Assembly: GCA_029932915.1 (NCBI GenBank)
Contig: JAOZPE010000022.1
Location: 1-47,590, forward strand
Reading direction: 5' to 3'
Length of the DNA stretch: 47,590 nt
DNA from: Candidatus Krumholzibacteriia bacterium
GTDB taxonomy: Bacteria > Krumholzibacteriota > Krumholzibacteriia > JAJRXK01
Shown here: positions 37,092-44,562 of the stretch, in pieces
Numbering within the stretch: the stretch's first letter is position 1
How the letters are laid out: the number at the start of each line of letters is the position of its first letter
Notes under the pieces: generated by a model
What the model saw: the letters and a program-made list of their open reading frames with translations, nothing else
Told to the model about the DNA's origin: nothing
Database searches by the model: none
Translations under genes and position numbers: made by a program

Positions 37092-39193
37092 TGCGCACGA
37101 CCGACATCCGCCGTTCACTCTCCCTCCGGCCGGCGGCCGGAGGGGGGAGCCGGGGCAAGGGAATGCCCGGCGTGAAGGGTTCGTTCCCGGGTGCCGTCGT
37201 GTGCGGAAGGGGAAAGCGGGACCTGAGGCCGGCGGTGGTGGTCTTCGTCCTTCTGGCGATGCTGGTGTCCACGATTGTCCCGCTCGGGCCGGGGCCCTCC
37301 GTGGCGCACGCCCAGGATTCCGGAGGTACCGACAGCGTCTTCCGCCTCGGCCCGACCGCCCGTGGCGTCGGCCTGTCAGCGGCGATGGTGGGGCTGGCCC
37401 TCGACGCGAGCGCGCCGTACTGGAACCCCGCGCTGCTGGCGCACGTTCCGGGATCCCAGCTCACCCTCAGTTTCAACCGTCTGTACAGCATCGACGACGG
37501 TGCGGCCTACCAGTACGTGGGACTGGTGATCCCCACCCTGCACGCGGGGGGCTTCGGCGTGGGTCTGATGCGTCTGAGCCTCGGTGGCATCGACACCTAC
37601 GATGCGTCGAGCCGGCCCACCGGCAGCATCGACTACGCAGAGACCCAGATGCTCTTCAGCTACGGATGGGGAACGCGAATGCCCCTGATCGGCGGCCGTA
37701 TCGACCTGGGCCTGAGTGCGAAGATCCACAGCCTCGAACTCTCCGAGCGCTCCACCAGCGGGGGCATGGATGGGGCGGTGGCCTGGCAGCCGCCGCATCT
37801 GGATGCCTTCCGCCTGACCTGGGTTTCGCAGAACCTGATCGCGCCGGCCTTCCGTCTGGTGGAGATGGAGGACGAGGAACCCTCGACCCAACGCTTCGCC
37901 GTGAGCTTCCACCGGAGGCTCGGCGAGCCCACGACCCTGGCCCTGGCCGTCGACTACGACCTGCCCGAGCTGGCCGACGCGCGCCTGGCGGTGGGAGGGG
38001 AGTTCGCCTACCGCGGTCTGTACACCGTGCGGGCCGGCTACGACTCCGAGCGCTTCAGTGTGGGTCTGGGAGGACGTTGGCGCGCCTACGCGCTCGACTA
38101 CGCCTTCCGTTCGGGCGGCGAACTGGGAGCCTCCCAATTCCTGACCTTCACCTGGCACTTCGGCGAGAGCATCCAGGAGCGCCGTCTGGAGAACGAGCGC
38201 CAACGGCAGCTCGAACTGCAGCAGGCGCGGATGGAGGCGGTGGAGAAGTGGCGTCGGCAGGAAGCCACCCGTGCCCTGGACGAGGTTCGCGTACGCCTGG
38301 ATCGTGGCGAGCTGGATACGGCCGAGGAGAGCCTGGCCCGGGCTCGCGGTCTCGGAGCCGACGAGGATCTCCTGGCGCCTCTGCAGGAGGAGCTCGGCCG
38401 CCTGCAGGAGCAGAGGCGGCAGAACGAGGTGGCCGACGAGCTGCATCGCTCACAGGTGCGCCAGGCCGAGCAGGCGGTGCGCAGCGCACTGGCCGAGGGC
38501 GATCCTCCGGCCGCCCGTCTCGCCCTGCAGCAGTTGCAGCGGATCGCTCCGGACCATCCCATGCTGCCGCGGCTCTCCGCCGAGGTGGACGATCTGCTGG
38601 CGGGAGCCATCGCCCGGGCCCAGGCAGAGGCCACCGCGGCCGAGCAGGACGGTGACTGGGAGACGGCCCTGCGGGCGTGGGGTGAGGTGGCCCGTCTCGA
38701 TCCCGCCGACCCCGGTCCGGCGGCGGCCCAAGCCCGTTGGCAGGCCCAGCTCGAGGCCGCGCGTCACGACAGCGAACAGGCCCGGGCGCAGGCGGCCCAG
38801 GCGCGTCGACAACTCGTTCAGGAACAACGCTATACGCAGGCCCTCGAAGACTTTGCACAAGGTGAGTTCGATACCGCAGCCGCGCTGTGCAACGAGGTGC
38901 TCCAGGTCCAGCCCGGCCATGCCGGTGCGCGTGAATTGCTCCGGCGCATCGAGCTCCGTCGCCGTCAGCCGCGCCAGCTCAGCCCGCAGGAGGCCGAGGC
39001 GGTGCGCAACTTCTATCTGGCCGGTCTCACCCGCTTCACCGACGGCGACTACGAGGGCGCGATCAGCCAGTGGGAGAAGATCCTCCAGATCGATCCGGGC
39101 AATCAGGGGGCGCGCAACAACATCGACGAGGCCCGGGCCCGTCTGAAGAGTCTGCATCGCGGAGAAGAGCAGCGCGAGGGGGAGCCACGGTGA
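37088..39193 (+). CDS. PorV/PorQ-like outer-membrane barrel fused to TPR/coiled-coil tail
   Basis: This ~701-residue product has a basic stretch of ~45 residues, then a hydrophobic signal segment ending near SVAHAQD. Residues about 85-335 match the UPF0164/PorV/PorQ barrel pattern (RLGPTARGVGLSAAMVGLALDASAPYWNPALLA, then alternating beta strands to FTWHFGES). Residues about 340-440 are Arg/Gln/Glu-rich coiled coil, and the remainder holds TPR-like helical pairs (GDWETALRAWGEVARLDPADPG, GEFDTAAALCNEVLQVQPGHAG, GDYEGAISQWEKILQIDPGNQG). PorV shuttles type IX cargo in Bacteroidetes. The start ATG 37088 overlaps the giant gene's stop; ATG 37163 would give a more normal signal peptide. The stop overlaps the next GTG. 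Confidence 0.8.
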   Translation: MMRTTDIRRSLSLRPAAGGGSRGKGMPGVKGSFPGAVVCGRGKRDLRPAVVVFVLLAMLVSTIVPLGPGPSVAHAQDSGGTDSVFRLGPTARGVGLSAAMVGLALDASAPYWNPALLAHVPGSQLTLSFNRLYSIDDGAAYQYVGLVIPTLHAGGFGVGLMRLSLGGIDTYDASSRPTGSIDYAETQMLFSYGWGTRMPLIGGRIDLGLSAKIHSLELSERSTSGGMDGAVAWQPPHLDAFRLTWVSQNLIAPAFRLVEMEDEEPSTQRFAVSFHRRLGEPTTLALAVDYDLPELADARLAVGGEFAYRGLYTVRAGYDSERFSVGLGGRWRAYALDYAFRSGGELGASQFLTFTWHFGESIQERRLENERQRQLELQQARMEAVEKWRRQEATRALDEVRVRLDRGELDTAEESLARARGLGADEDLLAPLQEELGRLQEQRRQNEVADELHRSQVRQAEQAVRSALAEGDPPAARLALQQLQRIAPDHPMLPRLSAEVDDLLAGAIARAQAEATAAEQDGDWETALRAWGEVARLDPADPGPAAAQARWQAQLEAARHDSEQARAQAAQARRQLVQEQRYTQALEDFAQGEFDTAAALCNEVLQVQPGHAGARELLRRIELRRRQPRQLSPQEAEAVRNFYLAGLTRFTDGDYEGAISQWEKILQIDPGNQGARNNIDEARARLKSLHRGEEQREGEPR
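37122..37144 (+). promoter_or_regulatory. perfect 10-bp hairpin just inside the PorV-like gene
   Basis: CCCTCCGGCC (37122-37131) and GGCCGGAGGG (37135-37144) are exact inverted copies with a 3-base loop, 31 bases past the giant gene's stop. It may be an intercistronic structure that partly ends or stabilises the 9-kb message. If so, the true PorV-like start could be ATG 37163. Confidence 0.45.
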
Positions 39194-41703
39194 TCGGAGG
39201 AAGGATCCAGCACGCCCAGTTGGTGGTGGAGGCCAAGGAGAGCACTCTTCTGGAGGTGCGCGACTTCGTGGCCCGGATCTGCCGCTATGCCGGCTTCGAT
39301 GCCGTCGACATCGGCAACTTCAAGCTGGCGGTCGACGAGGCCTGCACGAACATCATCCAGCACTCCTACCGCAACATGGGCGGAGAGATCTCCATCGACG
39401 TGGGCTACCGCTCTGGCTGGGTGGAGATCCGCATCCGCGATCACGGTGAGTCCTTCGATTTCGAGGCGGTGGCCCTTCCCGACCTCGACCACTACGTGGC
39501 CATCGGCAAGCGCGGTGGATTGGGGATCTACCTGATCAACCGCATCATGGATGAGGTGGAGTACCACTCCGGTGACGGAGAGAACGAACTGCGCCTGGTG
39601 ATGGATCGGCGTCCGGCGATGGACCGCTGGATCCCCGGCTTCCACTTCTCCATCTTCCACCGCAGCCTCCGGGTGCGCTTCACCCTGCGGGCTTCCCTGG
39701 GTCTGACCCTTCTGGTGGTGCTCGCCCTGGGCGTGATCCACGTGCGTCAGAGGCGCACGATCTTCGATCATGAACTCGCCCGGGTGGAGGCCGTCGCCCG
39801 CGACACCGCCGTCGAGGCGCAGAGCGTGCTCAGCAGCGGTGATCCCTATTCGCTCGGCCGCACCCTGCTGCAACAGAGCGTGGTCGAGCTGGCGCGCAAC
39901 GACTCGACCATCGCCTACGTGCGCGTGGTGCACGACAGCGACGGGATGATCTGGGTGGATACCCGGATGGAGAAGCTCTTCACCTCCTGGCATCCCCGTC
40001 CCGGACGCCTCGTCCACCGCGAGGCGACCGAGGGCCAGTGGCAGGGGATGCGCACCTCCATGGGCGGGGTCTACCAGTTGAGCTATCCGGTGACCATCCA
40101 CGGCCCCGACGGGGAGACGGTGCGTCTGGGGCAGGTCATCCTCGGCCTGAAGCAGTCCAGCCTGCATGAACTCTATCGCTCCGCCCTCGTGCACACCGCT
40201 CTCATCGGCCTGCTGGCCCTGCTGGCGGGCAGCGTGCTGATCTTCATCATGGTGCATCTCTTCGTGCGGCCGATCCAGCAACTCACCGAAGGGGTGCTGG
40301 CCATCGGTGACGGCGTGCTCGAGAAGGACATCGAGGTGCAGGGCCCCGAGGAGATCTCCACCATCGCGGCCGCGTTCAACGAGATCGCCGGGAAGTTCCG
40401 CAACGCCCAGGAGCACCTGGTGGAGCAGGAGCGTCTGCAGAAGGAGATGCAGCTGGCCCGGGAGATCCAGCACACCCTGCTGCCGACGGAGATGCCCGAC
40501 CTTTCCGGCTACGAGATCGCGGCCATGTACCGCGCCGCGGCCGAGGTGGGCGGCGACTACTACGACTTCTTCACCGTCGACGAGGATACCACCGGCATCG
40601 TCGTGGCCGACGTGTCGGGCAAGGGCATTCCGGGCAGCCTGGTGATGACCATGATCCGCACCGCGCTGCGCATGGAGGCCCGGGGCAACCACAACGCCAG
40701 CGACGTGATGTCCCGGGTGAACGCCTTCATCACCGAGGACATGCGCAAGGGGATGTTCATCACCCTCTTCTACATCATCCTCGATTCGCGCAACCGCGTG
40801 GTGAGCTATGCCTCGGCCGGACACAACCCCATGCTGCTGTACCGCAGGGAGACCGACGAGGTGTTCTTCCTCAACCCGCCCGGTTTCCCGGTGGGCATCT
40901 CCCTTCCCGATCCCGAGCTCTTCGAGCGGACGATCGACGTCGAGCGTCTGCAACTGCAGCAGGACGATCTCCTGCTGGTGTACACCGACGGGGTGACCGA
41001 GGCGATGAACGCCGCCCGCGAGCAGTACGGAGAACAGCGCCTCATCCAGTGTGTGCGCGAGCACTCGGGCAAGACGGCCGAGGAATTCATCGAGGCCCTC
41101 AACCGCGACGTGGCCGACTTCACCGCGGGTTTCGCCCAGAACGACGACATCACCGTGGTGGCCATCAAGGAGAAGATGCGGCCGGCCTCCTTGGAGATCG
41201 AACGCCGGCAGCGCCTGCTCGACATGGTGGAAGTGCAGGGGATGGAGATCGAGGAGGCCTGCCGCGAGTACGGCGTCTCCGTGTCCACCTACTACCGCTG
41301 GCGCCGCCTCAAGGAGAAGGGTGGAGAGGAAGCCCTGGCCGGCCGGGCCGGCCGCGGCGGTCTGCGGCGCCTCACCGTCGAGGAGCGGGAGGCGCTGCTG
41401 GCCCTCGTGCGCAGGGATCCCTCGCTCGGCGCCAAGAGGTTGGCCGATGAACTCGCTCGCTCCGGCTATTCTCCGACCGCGCGGATGGTCTACGAGGAGC
41501 TGGTACGGCTGGACCTGAGCAACGAGGTGCGGCGCCGTCAGTACCTGCATACGCGGGGTTGGACCGAGGGCTCGAGTGCCGAGGATCCGACGGGCTCTTC
41601 CGAAGGGCCGGCCGCCGGCGATTTGGACCGAACTTTGCAAGATCCCCCCGTGGAAACGCCGTCCTCTGGAGAGACCGAGGAAATCCCCTTGGAATCCCGG
41701 TGA
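39190..41703 (+). CDS. RsbW-like ATPase / sensor / HAMP / RsbU-like phosphatase / paired HTH fusion
   Basis: This 837-residue protein has, in order: HATPase_c_2 anti-sigma kinase-type domain (about 8-140; N box Glu50...Asn54, G1 Asp84-x-Gly86, G2 GGLGI at 109-113); membrane helix (about 166-184); extracytoplasmic sensor (about 186-332); second helix (about 334-358); HAMP and linker (about 355-420); SpoIIE PP2C phosphatase (about 420-661; GGDYYD at 454-459, VADVSGKG, SAGHNP, YTDGVTEA with Asp600, NDDITVV); and two C-terminal HTH units (about 672-710 and 727-790) like the N-terminal DNA-binding part of IS481/IS3-type transposases, without any DDE core. GTG 39190 overlaps the upstream stop. Kinase and phosphatase for a STAS protein on one chain, plus DNA binding, is unusual. 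The STAS gene follows. Confidence 0.9.
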   Translation: MIGGRIQHAQLVVEAKESTLLEVRDFVARICRYAGFDAVDIGNFKLAVDEACTNIIQHSYRNMGGEISIDVGYRSGWVEIRIRDHGESFDFEAVALPDLDHYVAIGKRGGLGIYLINRIMDEVEYHSGDGENELRLVMDRRPAMDRWIPGFHFSIFHRSLRVRFTLRASLGLTLLVVLALGVIHVRQRRTIFDHELARVEAVARDTAVEAQSVLSSGDPYSLGRTLLQQSVVELARNDSTIAYVRVVHDSDGMIWVDTRMEKLFTSWHPRPGRLVHREATEGQWQGMRTSMGGVYQLSYPVTIHGPDGETVRLGQVILGLKQSSLHELYRSALVHTALIGLLALLAGSVLIFIMVHLFVRPIQQLTEGVLAIGDGVLEKDIEVQGPEEISTIAAAFNEIAGKFRNAQEHLVEQERLQKEMQLAREIQHTLLPTEMPDLSGYEIAAMYRAAAEVGGDYYDFFTVDEDTTGIVVADVSGKGIPGSLVMTMIRTALRMEARGNHNASDVMSRVNAFITEDMRKGMFITLFYIILDSRNRVVSYASAGHNPMLLYRRETDEVFFLNPPGFPVGISLPDPELFERTIDVERLQLQQDDLLLVYTDGVTEAMNAAREQYGEQRLIQCVREHSGKTAEEFIEALNRDVADFTAGFAQNDDITVVAIKEKMRPASLEIERRQRLLDMVEVQGMEIEEACREYGVSVSTYYRWRRLKEKGGEEALAGRAGRGGLRRLTVEEREALLALVRRDPSLGAKRLADELARSGYSPTARMVYEELVRLDLSNEVRRRQYLHTRGWTEGSSAEDPTGSSEGPAAGDLDRTLQDPPVETPSSGETEEIPLESR

Positions 41704-41719
41704 CGATGAGATCTGAACA

Positions 41720-41760
41720 CTTTATCTGACAACGTGTTAGAGCGTTCGCTTCGGATAAAG
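41720..41760. promoter_or_regulatory. inverted repeats upstream of the STAS gene
   Basis: CTTTATC (41720-41726) and GATAAAG (41754-41760) are exact inverted copies. Between them lies an imperfect dyad, TCTGACA...TGTTAGA, centred near 41733. The right arm abuts the AAGGAG ribosome-binding site. It could be an operator, possibly for the upstream HTH, or an mRNA structure over the ribosome-binding site. Confidence 0.4.
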
Positions 41761-41777
41761 AAGGAGATGTCCTTTCG

Positions 41778-42140
41778 ATGGATGGAATCACGGTCATTTC
41801 GAAGGCGCATGAATCCTGCCCGGACCACCAGGTCCTGGACGTCGCCGGATACATCGACACCTCGACCTCGGCCGAACTGGAGCGGGAGATCAAATCCCTG
41901 ATCCACGCGGGCCGCTACAAGATCATCGTCGACCTCTCCCGCGTGTCCTACATCTCCTCGGCGGGCTGGGGGATCTTCATCAGCGTCATCCGCGAGATCC
42001 GCGAGAACGGCGGCGACCTCAAACTCGTGGGCATGATCCCCGATGTCTTCGAGGTCTTCGAATTGCTCGAGTTCCAGAACATCCTCGGTGCCTACCCCAC
42101 CGTCGAGGACGCGGTGAACGCGACGGCGGCCGCCACCTGA
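41778..42140 (+). CDS. STAS-domain anti-sigma factor antagonist (RsbV-like)
   Basis: This 120-residue single STAS domain has the typical VAGYIDTSTSAELEREI helix-strand and IIVDLSRVSYISSAGWGIFISV core. The phosphorylation site should be Ser60 or Ser61; Ser61 aligns with the Ser two before the Gly in RsbV (my alignment from memory). Dephosphorylated antagonists sequester an anti-sigma kinase and free its target. The natural partners are the kinase-type and PP2C domains encoded just upstream. AAGGAG (41761-41766) precedes ATG 41778 by 11 bases. The 74-base gap after the fusion gene holds inverted repeats, so separate control is possible. No sigma factor gene is in the window. Confidence 0.93.
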   Translation: MDGITVISKAHESCPDHQVLDVAGYIDTSTSAELEREIKSLIHAGRYKIIVDLSRVSYISSAGWGIFISVIREIRENGGDLKLVGMIPDVFEVFELLEFQNILGAYPTVEDAVNATAAAT

Positions 42141-42173
42141 TTCCCTGCCGCGCGCGCTCGGGACCTGCCGTCT

Positions 42174-42228
42174 GGAGGTGGCGGGGGAAGGGTCGATGGG
42201 ATTAGTATTCGGTGTCCCGCCTTCCTCC
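42174..42228 (+). terminator. large hairpin after the STAS gene
   Basis: GGAGG-T-GGCGGG (42174-42185) pairs with CCCGCC-TT-CCTCC (42216-42228), an 11-bp stem with a small internal loop and a 30-base apical loop. It lies between the STAS stop (42140) and the VWA gene (42252). There is no long T-run, so the terminator call is tentative. Confidence 0.4.
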
Positions 42229-42251
42229 GGTGAGCTTCCTCCAGAGAGCAC

Positions 42252-44492
42252 GTGGCCGCGGTGATCTCGACACCTCTTCCGATTCCTCCAGCCGTCTTGC
42301 ACCTGGCGCCCTCGGGTGTCGGGTCGTGGCTGATGGTGGCCCTCCTGTTCGTCCTGGCCGTGCTCGTCGGGGTCCACGCCTACCGGAACACCCTGCCCGA
42401 ACTCTCCGCCCGCCGCCGCTGGATCCTGCGGATCCTGCGCTGGACCTCGCTCTTGCTCGTGCTCTTCATGTTCCTCGAACCGGTCGTGGTGCGCCGCAGC
42501 CGCCGGAGTGTGCCGCCCGGTGTGCTCCTGCTCGTCGACGCCAGCCGCAGCATGGGGTTGGCCGGCGCGCCGGGGATCACACGAGGGGAACTGGCCGAGC
42601 GGTGGAAGGAGATGACGGCCCGCCGCCTTCGCCGTCGCCCCGAAGGAGTAGAGGTCATCGAGGGACGGGGAGCGCGCCGGCTGTGGCGCCCCGGCCGGGA
42701 AGGAGCCGGCGACGGCACCAATCTTCCCGCGCTGCTCTTGTCCGGGGCGCGCAGTCACGTGCAGGACAACCTGCAGGCCATCGTCCTCTTCAGCGACGGG
42801 GTCGACACCGATCGCGAACGGCCTTCCCTGTCCGGCTTGAAGGTGCCGGTGTTCACCGTGGCCGTCGGCGATTCCAACGTGAGGGGCGACCTGCGTCTCG
42901 ACCATGTGCGCTATCCCGCTCTCGTCTTTCGCGGTGAGAAGGTGGAGATCGACGCCGAAGCGGTGGTCGACGCCCCCCGTGCCGGCCGTTCGTGGGCGGT
43001 ACTGGAGGGGGGCATCCGCCCGGACAGCCTGGAGATCTCGTGGCCGGCCGGAGGCGGACGCTTCCCCCTGGCCTTCACCGTCACCGCCGACAGCCTGGGC
43101 ATGATCCGGCGCACGCTTCGTCTGCTCCCCCTTCCCGAGGAAGCCCTCCTGGAGAACAACCTCGTGGAGCTGGCCATGCAGGTGCGCCGGGAGCGTCTCC
43201 GCGTGGTGATGGTGGAGGAACGCCCCAGTTGGGACTTCCACTTCCTGCGGCGGCGCTTCGCGCGGGACCGGCGCTTCGAGCTCGAGGGTGTCTACCGCCG
43301 GCGCGAGCAGTGGGTGATCGCCGGTTCGGACAGCCTGTGGGTGCCGCCGCGCGACGCGGATGCGGCCGCCGGGGTCGATGTGTGGATCGTGGCCAGCCTG
43401 GACGATCTGCAGGAGATGGCGACGGCGGCGCCGGGCATCGAGGCCTCGGTTCGACAGGGGGCCGGCCTGTTGACGCTCTTCGGTGAGCGCCGCAGCCGCA
43501 CCCTTGCCGCCTTGTCGCCGCGGGCACGGGCGCTGCTTCCGGTGACGATCGAAGCCGGCGCCCGCTGGGTGGAAGGTGAGCAGCGGGCCGAGCTCACCGC
43601 GGCGGGGGTGGCCCATCCCATCCTCGATCTCCCCGGGTCGGTGGGGCCGGCCGCTTCGCGTCTGGACGGGATGCCGCCGCTGTGGGAAGCGGTCCGGGGC
43701 CTGCGTCCTCGGCCGGCCGCCGATGTGCTCCTGCGATTGCGCGGCCAGGAGGGAACGACGCCCCTTCTGGTGGTGGGACGGCATGGCAAGGGGAAGGTGG
43801 CCGCGTGGACGGCTGCTCCCCTGTGGAGCTGGTCGTACTGGAGACTGGGGGCCGAGGACAACGAGGACGTCTACTTCGCGCTGACCGGCAACCTTCTCTT
43901 CTACCTGGCCGAGGGCGGAGAGCGCGCGCGGCTTCGCCTCATCCTTCCCCGTCCGGTGGTGGCCATGGGCGAGGATGTGGCGCTGAGGGCGGTCGTGCTC
44001 GACTCGCGTCTGCAGCCGGACAGCGACAGCGACCTGTGGCTGGAGTGGAGGCGCGACGACGGCGCTGCGGTCGATTCGACCACCGAGGCCGAGGGACGGG
44101 TCCTGATGGAGGTCGACCGCTCGACGCCGGGAGGACGGACGCGGCAGCTTCCCGCCCTGCCGCCCGGCGGCTACCACCTGCGGGTCGCGCTCGAGGAGAG
44201 GGGCGGACGCATCGTCTCCCCCTGGCGTTCGCTCACCATCGACCCCTACTCGGTGGAGTTCCAGCGCCCGGGTGTGGACGCGGCCGCCCTGGCCGCTCTC
44301 GCCCGCTCGACCGGAGGGCGGCGTCTCACCGCCGATGAACTCCAGGAGTGGGCCGATCGCGTTCCCCTGTCGCCGGAGACCCGGACACGGATCCGCCGCA
44401 TTCCCCTGTGGGCGTCCCTCGGCCTCTTCCTCTCGCTCATCGTCAGCCTGAGCCTGGAATGGGCCTTGCGGCGTCGATGGGGAATGATCTAG
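42252..44492 (+). CDS. membrane-anchored VWA-domain protein
   Basis: This 746-residue protein has two N-terminal membrane helices (about 25-43 and 58-78), a von Willebrand A domain with MIDAS DASRSM (Asp96-x-Ser98-x-Ser100), GDGTNL and FSDGVDTD, then beta-rich and glutamine-amidotransferase-like segments (TTPLLVVGRHGKGKVAAWTA at about 497-516), and one C-terminal helix (about 718-736). Layout and topology resemble BatA-like membrane proteins that display a large domain outside the membrane. The start is GTG 42252, with GTG 42261 as an alternative; the ribosome-binding site is weak. The MIDAS is intact, so metal-dependent ligand binding is plausible. No MoxR ATPase gene is adjacent. Confidence 0.8.
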   Translation: MAAVISTPLPIPPAVLHLAPSGVGSWLMVALLFVLAVLVGVHAYRNTLPELSARRRWILRILRWTSLLLVLFMFLEPVVVRRSRRSVPPGVLLLVDASRSMGLAGAPGITRGELAERWKEMTARRLRRRPEGVEVIEGRGARRLWRPGREGAGDGTNLPALLLSGARSHVQDNLQAIVLFSDGVDTDRERPSLSGLKVPVFTVAVGDSNVRGDLRLDHVRYPALVFRGEKVEIDAEAVVDAPRAGRSWAVLEGGIRPDSLEISWPAGGGRFPLAFTVTADSLGMIRRTLRLLPLPEEALLENNLVELAMQVRRERLRVVMVEERPSWDFHFLRRRFARDRRFELEGVYRRREQWVIAGSDSLWVPPRDADAAAGVDVWIVASLDDLQEMATAAPGIEASVRQGAGLLTLFGERRSRTLAALSPRARALLPVTIEAGARWVEGEQRAELTAAGVAHPILDLPGSVGPAASRLDGMPPLWEAVRGLRPRPAADVLLRLRGQEGTTPLLVVGRHGKGKVAAWTAAPLWSWSYWRLGAEDNEDVYFALTGNLLFYLAEGGERARLRLILPRPVVAMGEDVALRAVVLDSRLQPDSDSDLWLEWRRDDGAAVDSTTEAEGRVLMEVDRSTPGGRTRQLPALPPGGYHLRVALEERGGRIVSPWRSLTIDPYSVEFQRPGVDAAALAALARSTGGRRLTADELQEWADRVPLSPETRTRIRRIPLWASLGLFLSLIVSLSLEWALRRRWGMI

Positions 44493-44497
44493 CCGAG

Positions 44498-44539
44498 CCT
44501 CTCTCCGCCTTTGACCCGCCTCTCTCCGCCTTTGACCCG
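44498..44539. repeat. perfect 21-bp tandem duplication in an intergenic gap
   Basis: Two identical 21-bp units (44498-44518 and 44519-44539) abut, and the first four bases of a third follow. They start five bases after the VWA gene's TAG and end 23 bases before the next ATG. Units contain CTTTGACC. The sequence looks like recent slippage or a duplicated binding site. Confidence 0.9.
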
Positions 44540-44562
44540 CCTCCCGGGAAGTGCAGCTTCCG

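Noticed and set aside
41212-41560. Possible transposase gene or insertion-sequence remnant
   Set aside because: Only the paired HTH is present, in frame with the phosphatase. There is no DDE catalytic region, terminal inverted repeat or target duplication, so it is read as a domesticated domain.
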